Positions 52,135 to 59,897 of a DNA stretch of 64,000 nt are shown here, in pieces. How positions within the stretch are numbered: the stretch's first letter is position 1; every line of letters begins with the position of its first letter. The notes beneath the pieces are model-generated. The model searched no databases. It worked only from the letters and a program-made list of their open reading frames with translations, and was not told the DNA's origin. The translations under genes were made by a program, and so were the position numbers. The DNA is taken from the NCBI RefSeq assembly GCF_001513745.1, contig NZ_CP013381.1, positions 124,001 through 188,000 of the forward strand, written 5' to 3'. The stretch is from Burkholderia humptydooensis (lineage in GTDB: Bacteria > Pseudomonadota > Gammaproteobacteria > Burkholderiales > Burkholderiaceae).

Positions 52135-53529
52135 ATGCCTGCGAACATCCTGAACCTGGCCGCGTACACTGTCATTGCGGTTGAGCACAACGAATACGAC
52201 TATCACCTCTCTGTCGAGGTGAAGCAGCCGCCCACGCACTGCCCGCACTGCAATTCCGATCGCCTCGTCGGCTTCGGCCGCCGCGAGCAACTGGTCAAAG
52301 ACCTGCCAATGCACGGCAAGCGCGTCGGGATGTACGTCAGCACGCGTCGCATGCAGTGCCGCGTGTGCAGCAAGACGTTCAGCGAGCCGCTGCCGGAAGT
52401 CGACGAGAAGCGCGTGATGACCAAGCGGCTTGTGGATTGGATCGGACGGCAGGCGATCAAGCGTACGTTCGCCAGCATCGCCGAGGAGGTCAGCATCGTC
52501 GAGAGCACCGTGCGGTCCGTCTTCCGCGACTACGTGAACGAACTGGAACAGCACATCCGCTTCGAGACGCCGAAGTGGATGGGGATCGACGAGATCCACC
52601 TGATCCGCCCGCGCGGAGTCATCACCAACATCGCCAACAACACGATTGTGGAGCTCCTGCCGAACCGAAACAAGACGACGGTGGAACGGTACTTCTACGG
52701 GCTGCAAGGGCGCGACAAGGTGCAGTACGTGGCGATGGACATGTGGCGGCCGTACCGCGACGCCGCACGCGCTGTGCTCCCTGATGCGACGATCATCGTG
52801 GACAAGTTCCACGTCGTGCGCATGGCGAACGACGCCGTCGAGTCCGCACGCAAGGCCACGCGGGAAAATCTGACCGCCAAGCAGCGGCGCGGCCTGATGC
52901 GCGACGGGTTTGTGCTGCTCAAGCGCGAGCACGATCTGACCGATCAGGAGCGGTTGCTGATGGAAGGGTGGACGCTGAACTATCCGCTGCTCGGCGACGC
53001 GTACAGGCTCAAGGAAGCCTTCTATGGGATCTATGACTGTCGGACACCCAACGAGGCGTACGACGCCTTCGGCGACTGGTATAAGTCCATCCCGCACGGT
53101 CTGCACGGGCACTTCGAGCCGCTGACCAAGGCGGTCCAGAACTGGATGCCCGAGGTCCTGGCGTACTTCGAGCATCCGGTGACGAACGCCTACACGGAGA
53201 GTCTGAACAACCTAATCCGGGTGATGAACCGTCTCGGCCGCGGCTACAGCTTCGAGGCGCTGCGGGCGAAGATCCTGTTCGCCGAGGGCGCGTTCAAGCG
53301 GACCAGCAGCCGCCCGAAGTTCGAGCGGCGCGTCAAGCCGCGCGAGGTGGACGACATGTTGAAGCATGGTCTGCCGGATGACGCGATGGGTATGGCGTTG
53401 ACGGACCTGCTTGTGGTTGAAAAACCACCGAAGCTACCGCGCGAACGGACGCTATCAACACACGAGCCGAAAAACTACGGCGTCGACATATCAACACTGG
53501 CACGGTTGATCGAGGAAGGGCAAATTTAG
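52135..53529 (+). CDS. ISL3-family transposase
   Basis: 464 residues with AGAAGAA before the ATG. The N-terminal zinc finger is THCPHCNSDRLVGFGRREQ with CRVCSKTF; the helix-turn-helix follows (RTFASIAEEVSIVESTVRSV). The DDE domain has WMGIDEIHLIR (Asp), AMDMWRPYRDAARAVLP (Asp), IIVDKFHVVRMAN and VTNAYTESLNNLIRVMNR (Glu), the standard ISL3 blocks. It is full length. It lies inside the right terminal repeat at 53536 but has no repeat on its left side before the jet operon, which suggests it mobilises the larger unit beginning at 42564. Confidence 0.93.
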   Translation: MPANILNLAAYTVIAVEHNEYDYHLSVEVKQPPTHCPHCNSDRLVGFGRREQLVKDLPMHGKRVGMYVSTRRMQCRVCSKTFSEPLPEVDEKRVMTKRLVDWIGRQAIKRTFASIAEEVSIVESTVRSVFRDYVNELEQHIRFETPKWMGIDEIHLIRPRGVITNIANNTIVELLPNRNKTTVERYFYGLQGRDKVQYVAMDMWRPYRDAARAVLPDATIIVDKFHVVRMANDAVESARKATRENLTAKQRRGLMRDGFVLLKREHDLTDQERLLMEGWTLNYPLLGDAYRLKEAFYGIYDCRTPNEAYDAFGDWYKSIPHGLHGHFEPLTKAVQNWMPEVLAYFEHPVTNAYTESLNNLIRVMNRLGRGYSFEALRAKILFAEGAFKRTSSRPKFERRVKPREVDDMLKHGLPDDAMGMALTDLLVVEKPPKLPRERTLSTHEPKNYGVDISTLARLIEEGQI

Positions 53530-53535
53530 CCCAAA

Positions 53536-53563
53536 TCAACCGCAAAAAACGGATACCCGAAAA
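53536..53563 (-). repeat. Right terminal inverted repeat of the ISL3-type element
   Basis: Reads TCAACCGCAAAAAACGGA then TACCCGAAAA on the plus strand, the reverse complement of the left repeat at 42564 except for two bases. It abuts the 21-bp direct repeat without a gap. Confidence 0.85.
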
Positions 53564-53584
53564 GTATAAAAGCGTCTCTCTAGC
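53564..53584 (+). repeat. 21-bp direct repeat, right copy (candidate attachment core)
   Basis: Identical to 39119-39139 (GTATAAAAGCG ... CTCTCTAGC). To its right, chromosome-like sequence starts in the middle of a sugar permease gene, so this marks the island's right boundary. Confidence 0.75.
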
Positions 53585-53812
53585 CTCGGCGTGATCTCCG
53601 CGTGCGTGCTCGGCGGCGTGTCGCTGACGGGCGGCGTCGCGACGATCTCCAGCGTGCTCGTCGGCGTGCTGATCATGGGGTCCGTGCAGGACGCGATGAG
53701 CCTGCTGAACGTGCCGACGTTCTACCAATATCTGATACGGGGCGGCATTCTGTTGCTCGCGGTGCTGTTCGACCAGTATCGTCGCACTCGGCGGCGTGCG
53801 ATGCGGGTCTGA
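53585..53812 (+). pseudogene. Sugar ABC transporter permease (RbsC/AraH-type), C-terminal fragment
   Basis: About 75 codons remain: LGVISACVLGGVSLTGGVAT, then GVLIMGSVQDAMSLLNVPTF and YLIRGGILLLAVLFDQYRRT to a normal stop. The Gly-Gly-x-Ser-Leu-x-Gly-Gly block is the conserved loop of ribose/arabinose/xylose-type permeases, and an SMP-30 lactonase gene follows, which fits an L-arabinose cluster. The gene is cut exactly at the island boundary, so the transporter is lost unless another copy exists. Confidence 0.8.
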
Positions 53813-53875
53813 CGGCGGGGCCGGATGCTGTCGGGGCGGCTGCGCGCGAATACAGGCAGACATTCTGGAGACGAC

Positions 53876-54780
53876 ATGCAACATCAGATTCAGGCGGCAC
53901 GGGCGACGCTGTTGGTGGACGGCCGCAACACGCTCGGCGAGGGCGCGACGTGGTGCGATGCGACCGGCACGCTGTACTGGGTCGACATAGAAGGCGCGCA
54001 GCTTTGGCGATGCCGCGCCGACGGCACGGGTGCGACGCACTGGCCGATGCCCGAGCGGCTCGCGTGCTTCGCGCTGACGGACGAGCCGGACGTGCTGCTC
54101 GTCGGGCTCGCGACGCATCTCGCGTTCTTCGACTTGCGCACGGAGACGTTCACGCGGATCGTCGACGTCGAGCCCGGCCAGCCGACACGGCTCAACGACG
54201 GCCGCTGCGATCCGCACGGCGCGTTCGTGTTCCGGATGAAGGACGAAGACGGTGAGCCGCCGCGCGCGGTCGGCGGGTTCTACCGGCTCGATGCCGACCT
54301 CACACTCGAACGGCTCGTGTTGCCGCCGGCGACGATCGCGAACAGCATCGCGTTCTCGCCGGACGGTTCGAAGATGTACTTCTGCGATTCGCTCGTGCGC
54401 GAAATCCTCGTTTGCGACTACGGCCGCGCCGGCACGTCCCGCGTGCGGTCGTTCGCGCGCCTGACTGATGCGGACGGCGACCCGGACGGCTCGACGATCG
54501 ATCGCGACGGCGGGCTGTGGAACGCGCAATGGGGCGGAAGGCGGGTGGTGCGCTACGGGCCGGACGGTGTCGAAACGGAGCGCATCGCCGTGCCGACCGC
54601 GCAGCCGAACTGCGCGGCGCTCGACGATGCAGGGCGCCTGTACGTGACGAGCGCGCGCGTCGGGCTGAGCGATGCCGCGCTTGCGAATGACGCGCACGCC
54701 GGCGGCGTGTTCGTTGCGCAGACGCGATACGCGGCTCGCCGACCGCGCGGTTCCCGTTCAAGCGCACGGTGCGCGGCTGA
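53876..54780 (+). CDS. SMP-30/gluconolactonase-family sugar lactonase, probably frameshifted near the end
   Basis: Starts at MQHQIQAARATLLVDGRNTL with GGAG before the ATG. Metal and active-site residues of the six-bladed propeller are visible: Glu in GEGATW, Asn-Asp in TRLNDGRCDPHGAF, and NSIAFSPDGSKMYFCDS with its Asp. Such enzymes open aldonolactones such as L-arabinonolactone. The natural ending seems to be SPTARFPFKRTVRG with a stop at 54778-54780, reached by a one-base shift near 54735; without the shift the frame runs on to 54842 with a meaningless Arg-rich tail that overlaps the next gene. Only the last blade's edge is affected. Confidence 0.75.
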
Positions 54781-54840
54781 CCGCGAGAGCCGCGCATCGC
54801 GTGCTGGTAAGATGGCCCGCAATTTCATCCGGCCCGCGTC

Positions 54841-55341
54841 ATGAGCACTGCACCGACCAAGTCCGCGAATTCCAGGAACGCGAAGAACGCCGTCCGCGCC
54901 GCGGGCGACAAGCCGAAGGCGCGCGCGCCGCAACGCCTCACCTACGTGATCGGCAGCCTCGACCGGCTGCTGCGCCGTCACATGACCGACGCGCTCGCGC
55001 CGCTCGGCATCACGCTCGCGCAGTACACGGCGCTGTCGGTGCTCGAGGCGCGCGGCGCATCGTCGAACGCGCAGCTCGCCGAACGTTCGTTCATCACGCC
55101 GCAATCGGCGAACGAGGTGATGAGCGTGATGGCGGCTCGCGGCTTCGTCACGCGCGAAGCCGATCCGTCGCACGGCCGCGTGATCCTGCTGACGCTGACC
55201 GACGACGGCGCGGCGATGCTGCGCGAATGCGAGGCCGTGCTGCGTCCGCTCGAAAGCCGGATGCTCGGCGAACTCCCCGCCGACGACGCCGCGCATGTGC
55301 AGCGCGTGCTCGAAGTGTTCGTCCGCAACCTGCGCGGCTGA
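54841..55341 (+). CDS. MarR-family regulator of the hydroxycinnamate genes
   Basis: 166 residues. After a basic, disordered leader comes the MarR winged helix: LRRHMTDALAPLGITLAQYT, VLEARGASSNAQLAERSFIT, SANEVMSVMAARGFVTREAD and the wing SHGRVILLTLTDDG. MarR proteins such as FerC or HcaR repress ferulate/hydroxycinnamate genes and are released by the CoA thioester. Position directly before ech, and the palindrome at 55425 between them, support that role. It begins where the lactonase readthrough frame ends. Confidence 0.83.
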   Translation: MSTAPTKSANSRNAKNAVRAAGDKPKARAPQRLTYVIGSLDRLLRRHMTDALAPLGITLAQYTALSVLEARGASSNAQLAERSFITPQSANEVMSVMAARGFVTREADPSHGRVILLTLTDDGAAMLRECEAVLRPLESRMLGELPADDAAHVQRVLEVFVRNLRG

Positions 55342-55424
55342 CGTTCCCGACCCCACGAAACCGCCGGTAGTTCGCTGTCCCGGATATCCACGACAGGGTT
55401 TACACCGGCGTTTTTGTCGCTTGC

Positions 55425-55445
55425 AATATCAGGTAGCCTGATATT
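55425..55445. promoter_or_regulatory. Palindromic operator before ech
   Basis: AATATCAGG-TAG-CCTGATATT: perfect 9-bp arms around three bases, 69 bp before the ech ATG. The core ATCAGG-N3-CCTGAT recurs at 59791-59805 before the MFS transporter gene. A symmetric site of this size suits a MarR dimer. Confidence 0.78.
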
Positions 55446-55513
55446 AAATGAAGCCGTTCGCAGCAGAGGCGCTGCGCACCGAATCGGCACTGGAACACAT
55501 CACAGGAACAGAT

Positions 55514-56344
55514 ATGAGCAAGTACGACAACCGCTGGCAGACCGTCGAGGTAAAAGTGGAGGCGGGCATCGCGTGGGTGACGCTGAACCGCCCGGACAAG
55601 CGCAACGCGATGAGCCCGACGCTCAACCAGGAGATGCTGCAGGTGCTCGACGCGATCGAGTTCGACGACGACGCGAAGGTGCTCGTGCTGACCGGCGCGG
55701 GCACCGCGTGGACCGCCGGCATGGATCTGAAGGAGTACTTCCGCGAAATCGACGGCGGCCCGGACGCGCTGCAGGAGAAGGTGCGGCGCGACGCGTCGGA
55801 GTGGCAATGGCGGCGCCTGCGGATGTACGGCAAGCCGACGATCGCGATGGTGAACGGCTGGTGCTTCGGCGGCGGCTTCTCGCCGCTCGTCGCGTGCGAT
55901 CTCGCGATCGCGGCCGACGAAGCGGTGTTCGGCCTGTCGGAGATCAACTGGGGCATCCCGCCGGGCAACCTCGTCAGCAAGGCGATGGCGGATACCGTCG
56001 GGCATCGCTGCGCGCTGCACTACATCATGACGGGCGATACGTTCACCGGCGTCGAGGCGGCAGACATGGGCCTCGTGAACCGCAGCGTGCCGCTCGCCGA
56101 GCTGCGCGACGCGACGATCGCGCTCGCCGCGCGCCTCATCGACAAGAACCCGGTCGTGCTGCGTGCGGCGAAGCACGGCTTCAAGCGGTCGCGGGAACTG
56201 ACGTGGGAGCAGTGCGAGGATTACCTGTACGCGAAGCTCGATCAGGCGCAGTTGCGCGACCCGGAGCGGGGCCGCGAGCAGGGGCTCAAGCAGTTCCTCG
56301 ACGACAAGGCGATCAAGCCCGGGCTGCAGGCGTACAAGCGCTGA
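55514..56344 (+). CDS. ech: p-Hydroxycinnamoyl-CoA hydratase/lyase (feruloyl-CoA hydratase/lyase)
   Basis: 276 residues from MSKYDNRWQTVEVKVEAGIA with AGGA upstream; the in-frame start at 55448 lies across the operator and is rejected. Crotonase fold: VTLNRPDKRNAMSP, LTGAGTAWTAGMDLKEYFRE (oxyanion hole), NGWCFGGGFSPLVACDLAIA and FGLSEINWGIPPGNLVSKAM (catalytic Glu). Length and these blocks match HCHL/Ech, which hydrates feruloyl-CoA and splits it to vanillin and acetyl-CoA. First gene of ech-vdh-fcs. Confidence 0.9.
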   Translation: MSKYDNRWQTVEVKVEAGIAWVTLNRPDKRNAMSPTLNQEMLQVLDAIEFDDDAKVLVLTGAGTAWTAGMDLKEYFREIDGGPDALQEKVRRDASEWQWRRLRMYGKPTIAMVNGWCFGGGFSPLVACDLAIAADEAVFGLSEINWGIPPGNLVSKAMADTVGHRCALHYIMTGDTFTGVEAADMGLVNRSVPLAELRDATIALAARLIDKNPVVLRAAKHGFKRSRELTWEQCEDYLYAKLDQAQLRDPERGREQGLKQFLDDKAIKPGLQAYKR

Positions 56345-56381
56345 TCGATACTGCCATGCAGGCATGGGACTGGAGACACCA

Positions 56382-57830
56382 ATGACCGACAGACAGATGC
56401 TGATCGGCGGCGAATGGTGCGCGGCGCGCGACGGGCGCACCTTCGACCGTTTCAACCCGGCGACCGGCGCGCTCGCGTCGCGGGCGCCGGCCGCAGGCGC
56501 CGCCGACGTCGACGCGGCGGTCGACGCCGCGCACCGCGCGTTTCCCGCCTGGGCCGCGCTCGCGCCGACCGAGCGCCGCCGCCGGCTGCTGAAGGCGGCG
56601 GACCTGATGGACGCGCGCATCGACGCGTTCGTCGCGACCGGCGTCGCGGAAACCGGCGCGACGCCGGGCTGGTACGGCTTCAACGTGGCGCTCGCGGCGA
56701 ACATGCTGCGCGAGGCGGCCGCGATGACGACGCAGATCGACGGCGACCTCATCCCATCCGACGTGCCCGGCAATCTCGCGCTTGCGATGCGCGTGCCGTG
56801 CGGCGTCGTGCTCGGCATCGCGCCGTGGAATGCGCCGGTGATCCTCGGCACCCGCGCGCTCGCGATGCCGCTCGCGTGCGGCAACACGGTCGTGCTGAAG
56901 GCGTCCGAGGCGTGCCCCGGCGTGCACGCGCTGGTCGGCGCGGTGCTGCACGACGCGGGGCTCGGCGCTGGCGTCGTCAACGTGGTCACGCACGCGGCGG
57001 ACGACGCGCCGGCACTCGTCGAACGGCTGATCGCGCATCCGCACGTGAAGCGCGTCAACTTCACCGGCTCGACGCACGTCGGGCGCATCATTGCGCGCCA
57101 CGCGGCGGCGCACCTGAAGCCGGTGCTGCTCGAACTCGGCGGCAAGGCGCCGGTGCTCGTGCTCGACGACGCGGATCTCGACGCCGCCGTCGACGCGATC
57201 GCGTTCGGCGCATTCTTCAACCAGGGGCAGATCTGCATGTCGACCGAGCGCGTGATCGCCGCGCGGGCGATCGCCGATGCGCTCGTCGAACGGCTCGCCG
57301 CGAAGGCGCGCTCGCTCGTCGCCGGTGATCCGCACGCGGGCTATGCGCTCGGCACGATGGTCGATGCGTCGGCGGCCGCGCGTGCGGCGTCGCTGGTCGA
57401 GGATGCGCGTGCGCATGGCGCGCACCTGCCGCTCGGCTGTCGCGTCGAAGGCGCGGTGATGCAGCCCGCGATCGTCGACGGCGTGACGCCGCACATGCGC
57501 CTGTATCGCGAGGAATCGTTCGCGCCAGTCGTCGCGATCCTGCGCGCGGACAGCGACGACGACGCGGTCGCGCTCGCGAACGACAGCGAGTTCGGGCTCG
57601 CGGCGAGCGTGTTCAGCCGCGACATCGCGCGGGCGCTGGCGGTTGCGCGGCGGATCGAATCGGGAATCTGCCACATCAACGGCCCGACCGTGCACGACGA
57701 AGCGCAGATGCCGTTCGGCGGCGTGAAGGCGAGCGGCCACGGCCGCTTCGGCAGCCGAGCGTCGATCGCCGAATTCACCGAGCTGCGCTGGATCACCGTG
57801 CAGACCGCGCCGCGCCACTATCCGATCTGA
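56382..57830 (+). CDS. vdh: Vanillin (aromatic aldehyde) dehydrogenase
   Basis: 482 residues from MTDRQMLIGGEWCAARDGRT with GGAG upstream. Aldehyde dehydrogenase superfamily: APWNAPVILGTRALAMPLAC, FTGSTHVGR (NAD site), LLELGGKAPVLVLDDADLD (general base Glu), Cys285 in NQGQICMSTER and ESFAPVVAILRA. It oxidises vanillin and related benzaldehydes released by Ech to the benzoate acids with NAD+. It follows ech by 37 bp. Confidence 0.88.
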   Translation: MTDRQMLIGGEWCAARDGRTFDRFNPATGALASRAPAAGAADVDAAVDAAHRAFPAWAALAPTERRRRLLKAADLMDARIDAFVATGVAETGATPGWYGFNVALAANMLREAAAMTTQIDGDLIPSDVPGNLALAMRVPCGVVLGIAPWNAPVILGTRALAMPLACGNTVVLKASEACPGVHALVGAVLHDAGLGAGVVNVVTHAADDAPALVERLIAHPHVKRVNFTGSTHVGRIIARHAAAHLKPVLLELGGKAPVLVLDDADLDAAVDAIAFGAFFNQGQICMSTERVIAARAIADALVERLAAKARSLVAGDPHAGYALGTMVDASAAARAASLVEDARAHGAHLPLGCRVEGAVMQPAIVDGVTPHMRLYREESFAPVVAILRADSDDDAVALANDSEFGLAASVFSRDIARALAVARRIESGICHINGPTVHDEAQMPFGGVKASGHGRFGSRASIAEFTELRWITVQTAPRHYPI

Positions 57831-57840
57831 GAGGGAAACG

Positions 57841-59742
57841 ATGAACGCATCGATTACCTCGCACGCCGCGGATCGCAACGCCGGCGGCGCACGCTATCGC
57901 GCGGCGGCGGTCGCGCAGGGCGACGCCGACATCCGCCGCGACGCCGACGGCACCTGGCGGCTGCGCGCGCTCGAACCGCTCGGCGCGTATCCGGAGCGCC
58001 TGACCGATTGCCTCGCGAACGGCGCGCACGCGCATCCGGACCGCGTACTCGCCGCGCGCCGCGGCGAAGACGGCCGCTGGATCGAGATCACTTACGCGCA
58101 GATGTTCGAGCGCGCCCGTGCGCTCGGGCAGGGCCTCGCCGATCTCGGGCTGTCGGCCAAGCGGCCGCTCGCGGTGCTGTCCGGCAACGACCTCGAACAC
58201 CTGCAACTGATGTTCGCGGCGATGCTGGCCGGCGTGCCGTATGCGCCGATCTCGCCTGCGTATTCGCTGGTGTCGACCGACTACGGCAAGCTGCGCCACA
58301 CGCTCGGCGTGCTGCGGCCGGGCGCGGTGTTCGCCGCCAACGGTGACGCGTTCGCGCGCGCGCTCGATGCGGCGCTGCCGGCCGACGCGACGCTGATCGT
58401 CGCGCAAAGCGGCCAGGCCGATGGCCGGCGCGACGCCGTGCCGTTCGCGCGCCTGCTTGACACCGTGCCGCGGACGATCGACCTGGTCCACGAGACGGTC
58501 GGCCCCGATCACGTCGCGAAGATCCTGTTCACGTCCGGCTCGACGAAGCAGCCGAAGGCCGTGCCGACCACGCACCGGATGCTGTGCAGCAACCAGCAGA
58601 TGCTGCGCCAGACGATGCCGGAACTGACGCGCGAGCCGCCGGTGCTGGTCGACTGGCTGCCGTGGAACCACACGTTCGGCGGCAGTCACAACCTCGGCAT
58701 CGCGCTGTACAACGGCGGCACGCTGTACCTGGACGACGGCCGCCCGGTGCCGGGCCGTTTCGACGAGACCGTGCGCAACCTGCACGAGATCGCGCCGACG
58801 ATCTACTTCAACGTGCCGAAGGGCTGGGAGGAGCTGACCGCCGCGCTCGAGCGCGACGCCGTGCTGCGCGCCACGTTCTTCTCGCGCGTGAAGCTGTTCT
58901 TCTTCGGCGGCGCGGGGCTGTCGCAAGCGGTGTGGGACCGCCTCGACCGCGTGACCGAAGCGCATTGCGGCGAACGCATCCGGATCATGGCGGGCCTCGG
59001 AATGACCGAGACGTCGCCGTCGTGCCTGTTCACGACCGGCCCGCTGATGCGCTCGGGCTACATCGGCCTGCCCGCGCCCGGCTGCGACGTGAAGCTCGCG
59101 CCGTGCGGCGACAAGCTCGAACTGCGCTTCAAGGGGCCGAACGTGATGCGCGGCTATTGGCACGCGGACGTCGATCCGCGCGACGTGTTCGACGACGAAG
59201 GCTATTACCGCAGTGGCGACGCGGCGACGTTCGCCGATCCGGCGCGGCCCGAGCTCGGCCTGCAGTTCGACGGCCGGCTGACCGAGGATTTCAAGCTGAG
59301 CACGGGCACCTTCGTCAGCGTCGGGCCGCTGCGTGCGCAGGCGGTGTCGAGCGGCGCGCCTTACGTGCAGGACGTGGTCGTGACCGGGCTCAATCGCGAC
59401 GACATCGGCCTGCTGGTGTTTCCGCGCGTCGACGCGTGCCGGGCGCTGGCCGGGCTCGGCGGCGATGCGGCGGTGGCCGACGTGCTGCGCGCGCCTGCCG
59501 TGCGCGCGGCGTTCGCCGCGTGGCTCGAACGGCTCAATCGCGGCGCGACTGGCAGCTCGACGTTCGTCGCGCGCATCCGCTTGATGGATACGCCGCCGTC
59601 GCTCGATCTCGGCGAAGTCACCGACAAGGGCTCGCTGAACCAGGCGGCCGTGCAGCAGCATCGCGCGGCGGCGATCGAGGCGCTTTACGACGCGACGCGC
59701 GGCGATCCGGCGGCCGGCGACCCGGATGTGATCCACGCTTGA
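57841..59742 (+). CDS. fcs: Feruloyl-CoA synthetase
   Basis: 633 residues, 10 bp after vdh with a GAGAGGGAAACG leader. AMP-binding (ANL) family: the phosphate loop ILFTSGSTKQPKAVPTTHRM, then WLPWNHTFGGSHNLGIALYN, MAGLGMTETSPS (adenine motif), GYYRSGDAATFA and LTEDFKLSTGTFV with the hinge region. It activates ferulate, p-coumarate and caffeate to CoA thioesters, supplying Ech. Length and order match Fcs of other ferulate degraders. Confidence 0.88.
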   Translation: MNASITSHAADRNAGGARYRAAAVAQGDADIRRDADGTWRLRALEPLGAYPERLTDCLANGAHAHPDRVLAARRGEDGRWIEITYAQMFERARALGQGLADLGLSAKRPLAVLSGNDLEHLQLMFAAMLAGVPYAPISPAYSLVSTDYGKLRHTLGVLRPGAVFAANGDAFARALDAALPADATLIVAQSGQADGRRDAVPFARLLDTVPRTIDLVHETVGPDHVAKILFTSGSTKQPKAVPTTHRMLCSNQQMLRQTMPELTREPPVLVDWLPWNHTFGGSHNLGIALYNGGTLYLDDGRPVPGRFDETVRNLHEIAPTIYFNVPKGWEELTAALERDAVLRATFFSRVKLFFFGGAGLSQAVWDRLDRVTEAHCGERIRIMAGLGMTETSPSCLFTTGPLMRSGYIGLPAPGCDVKLAPCGDKLELRFKGPNVMRGYWHADVDPRDVFDDEGYYRSGDAATFADPARPELGLQFDGRLTEDFKLSTGTFVSVGPLRAQAVSSGAPYVQDVVVTGLNRDDIGLLVFPRVDACRALAGLGGDAAVADVLRAPAVRAAFAAWLERLNRGATGSSTFVARIRLMDTPPSLDLGEVTDKGSLNQAAVQQHRAAAIEALYDATRGDPAAGDPDVIHA

Positions 59743-59790
59743 GCATTGGCCGGTCGGGTGAGCTGCCGACCGGCATTTTTCGACCAATAA

Positions 59791-59805
59791 ATCAGGCTGC
59801 CTGAT
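59791..59805. promoter_or_regulatory. Second copy of the ATCAGG-N3-CCTGAT operator, before the MFS gene
   Basis: ATCAGG-CTG-CCTGAT, 92 bp before the transporter ATG. It has the same arms and spacing as the palindrome before ech, so the transporter-porin-esterase unit is probably controlled by the same MarR protein. Confidence 0.75.
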
Positions 59806-59897
59806 AACGGCTGCCGCTCGACCAGGAGACAGCGCGTTCGTCAGCCTCTGGCCGGCGGCGGACGCGCACGTGGGATTTGCATAGGACTGGAGACAAA

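Larger units (their letters stand above)
42564..53563 (+). mobile_element. Candidate ISL3-type transposon carrying a WYL-Jet defence cargo
   Basis: Inverted repeats of 28 bp (26 identical) at 42564-42591 and 53536-53563, beginning TTTTCGGGTATCCGTTTTT. An ISL3-family transposase gene lies next to the right repeat, 60 bp after the last Jet gene, with no further copy of the repeat between them. Subterminal TTTTGCGGTTG (42625-42635) and its inverse CAAAAACCGCA (about 42659) resemble extra transposase-binding sites. Contents: one hypothetical gene, a WYL regulator, four jet genes and the transposase. No 8-bp target duplication is seen at the two ends, so either it has been rearranged or the two repeats derive from different ISL3 copies. 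Confidence 0.6.

Noticed and set aside
42556..53571. Target-site duplication for the ISL3-type element
   Set aside because: The 8-mers outside the two repeats (GATGCTGA left, GTATAAAA right) do not match, so no duplication is claimed.
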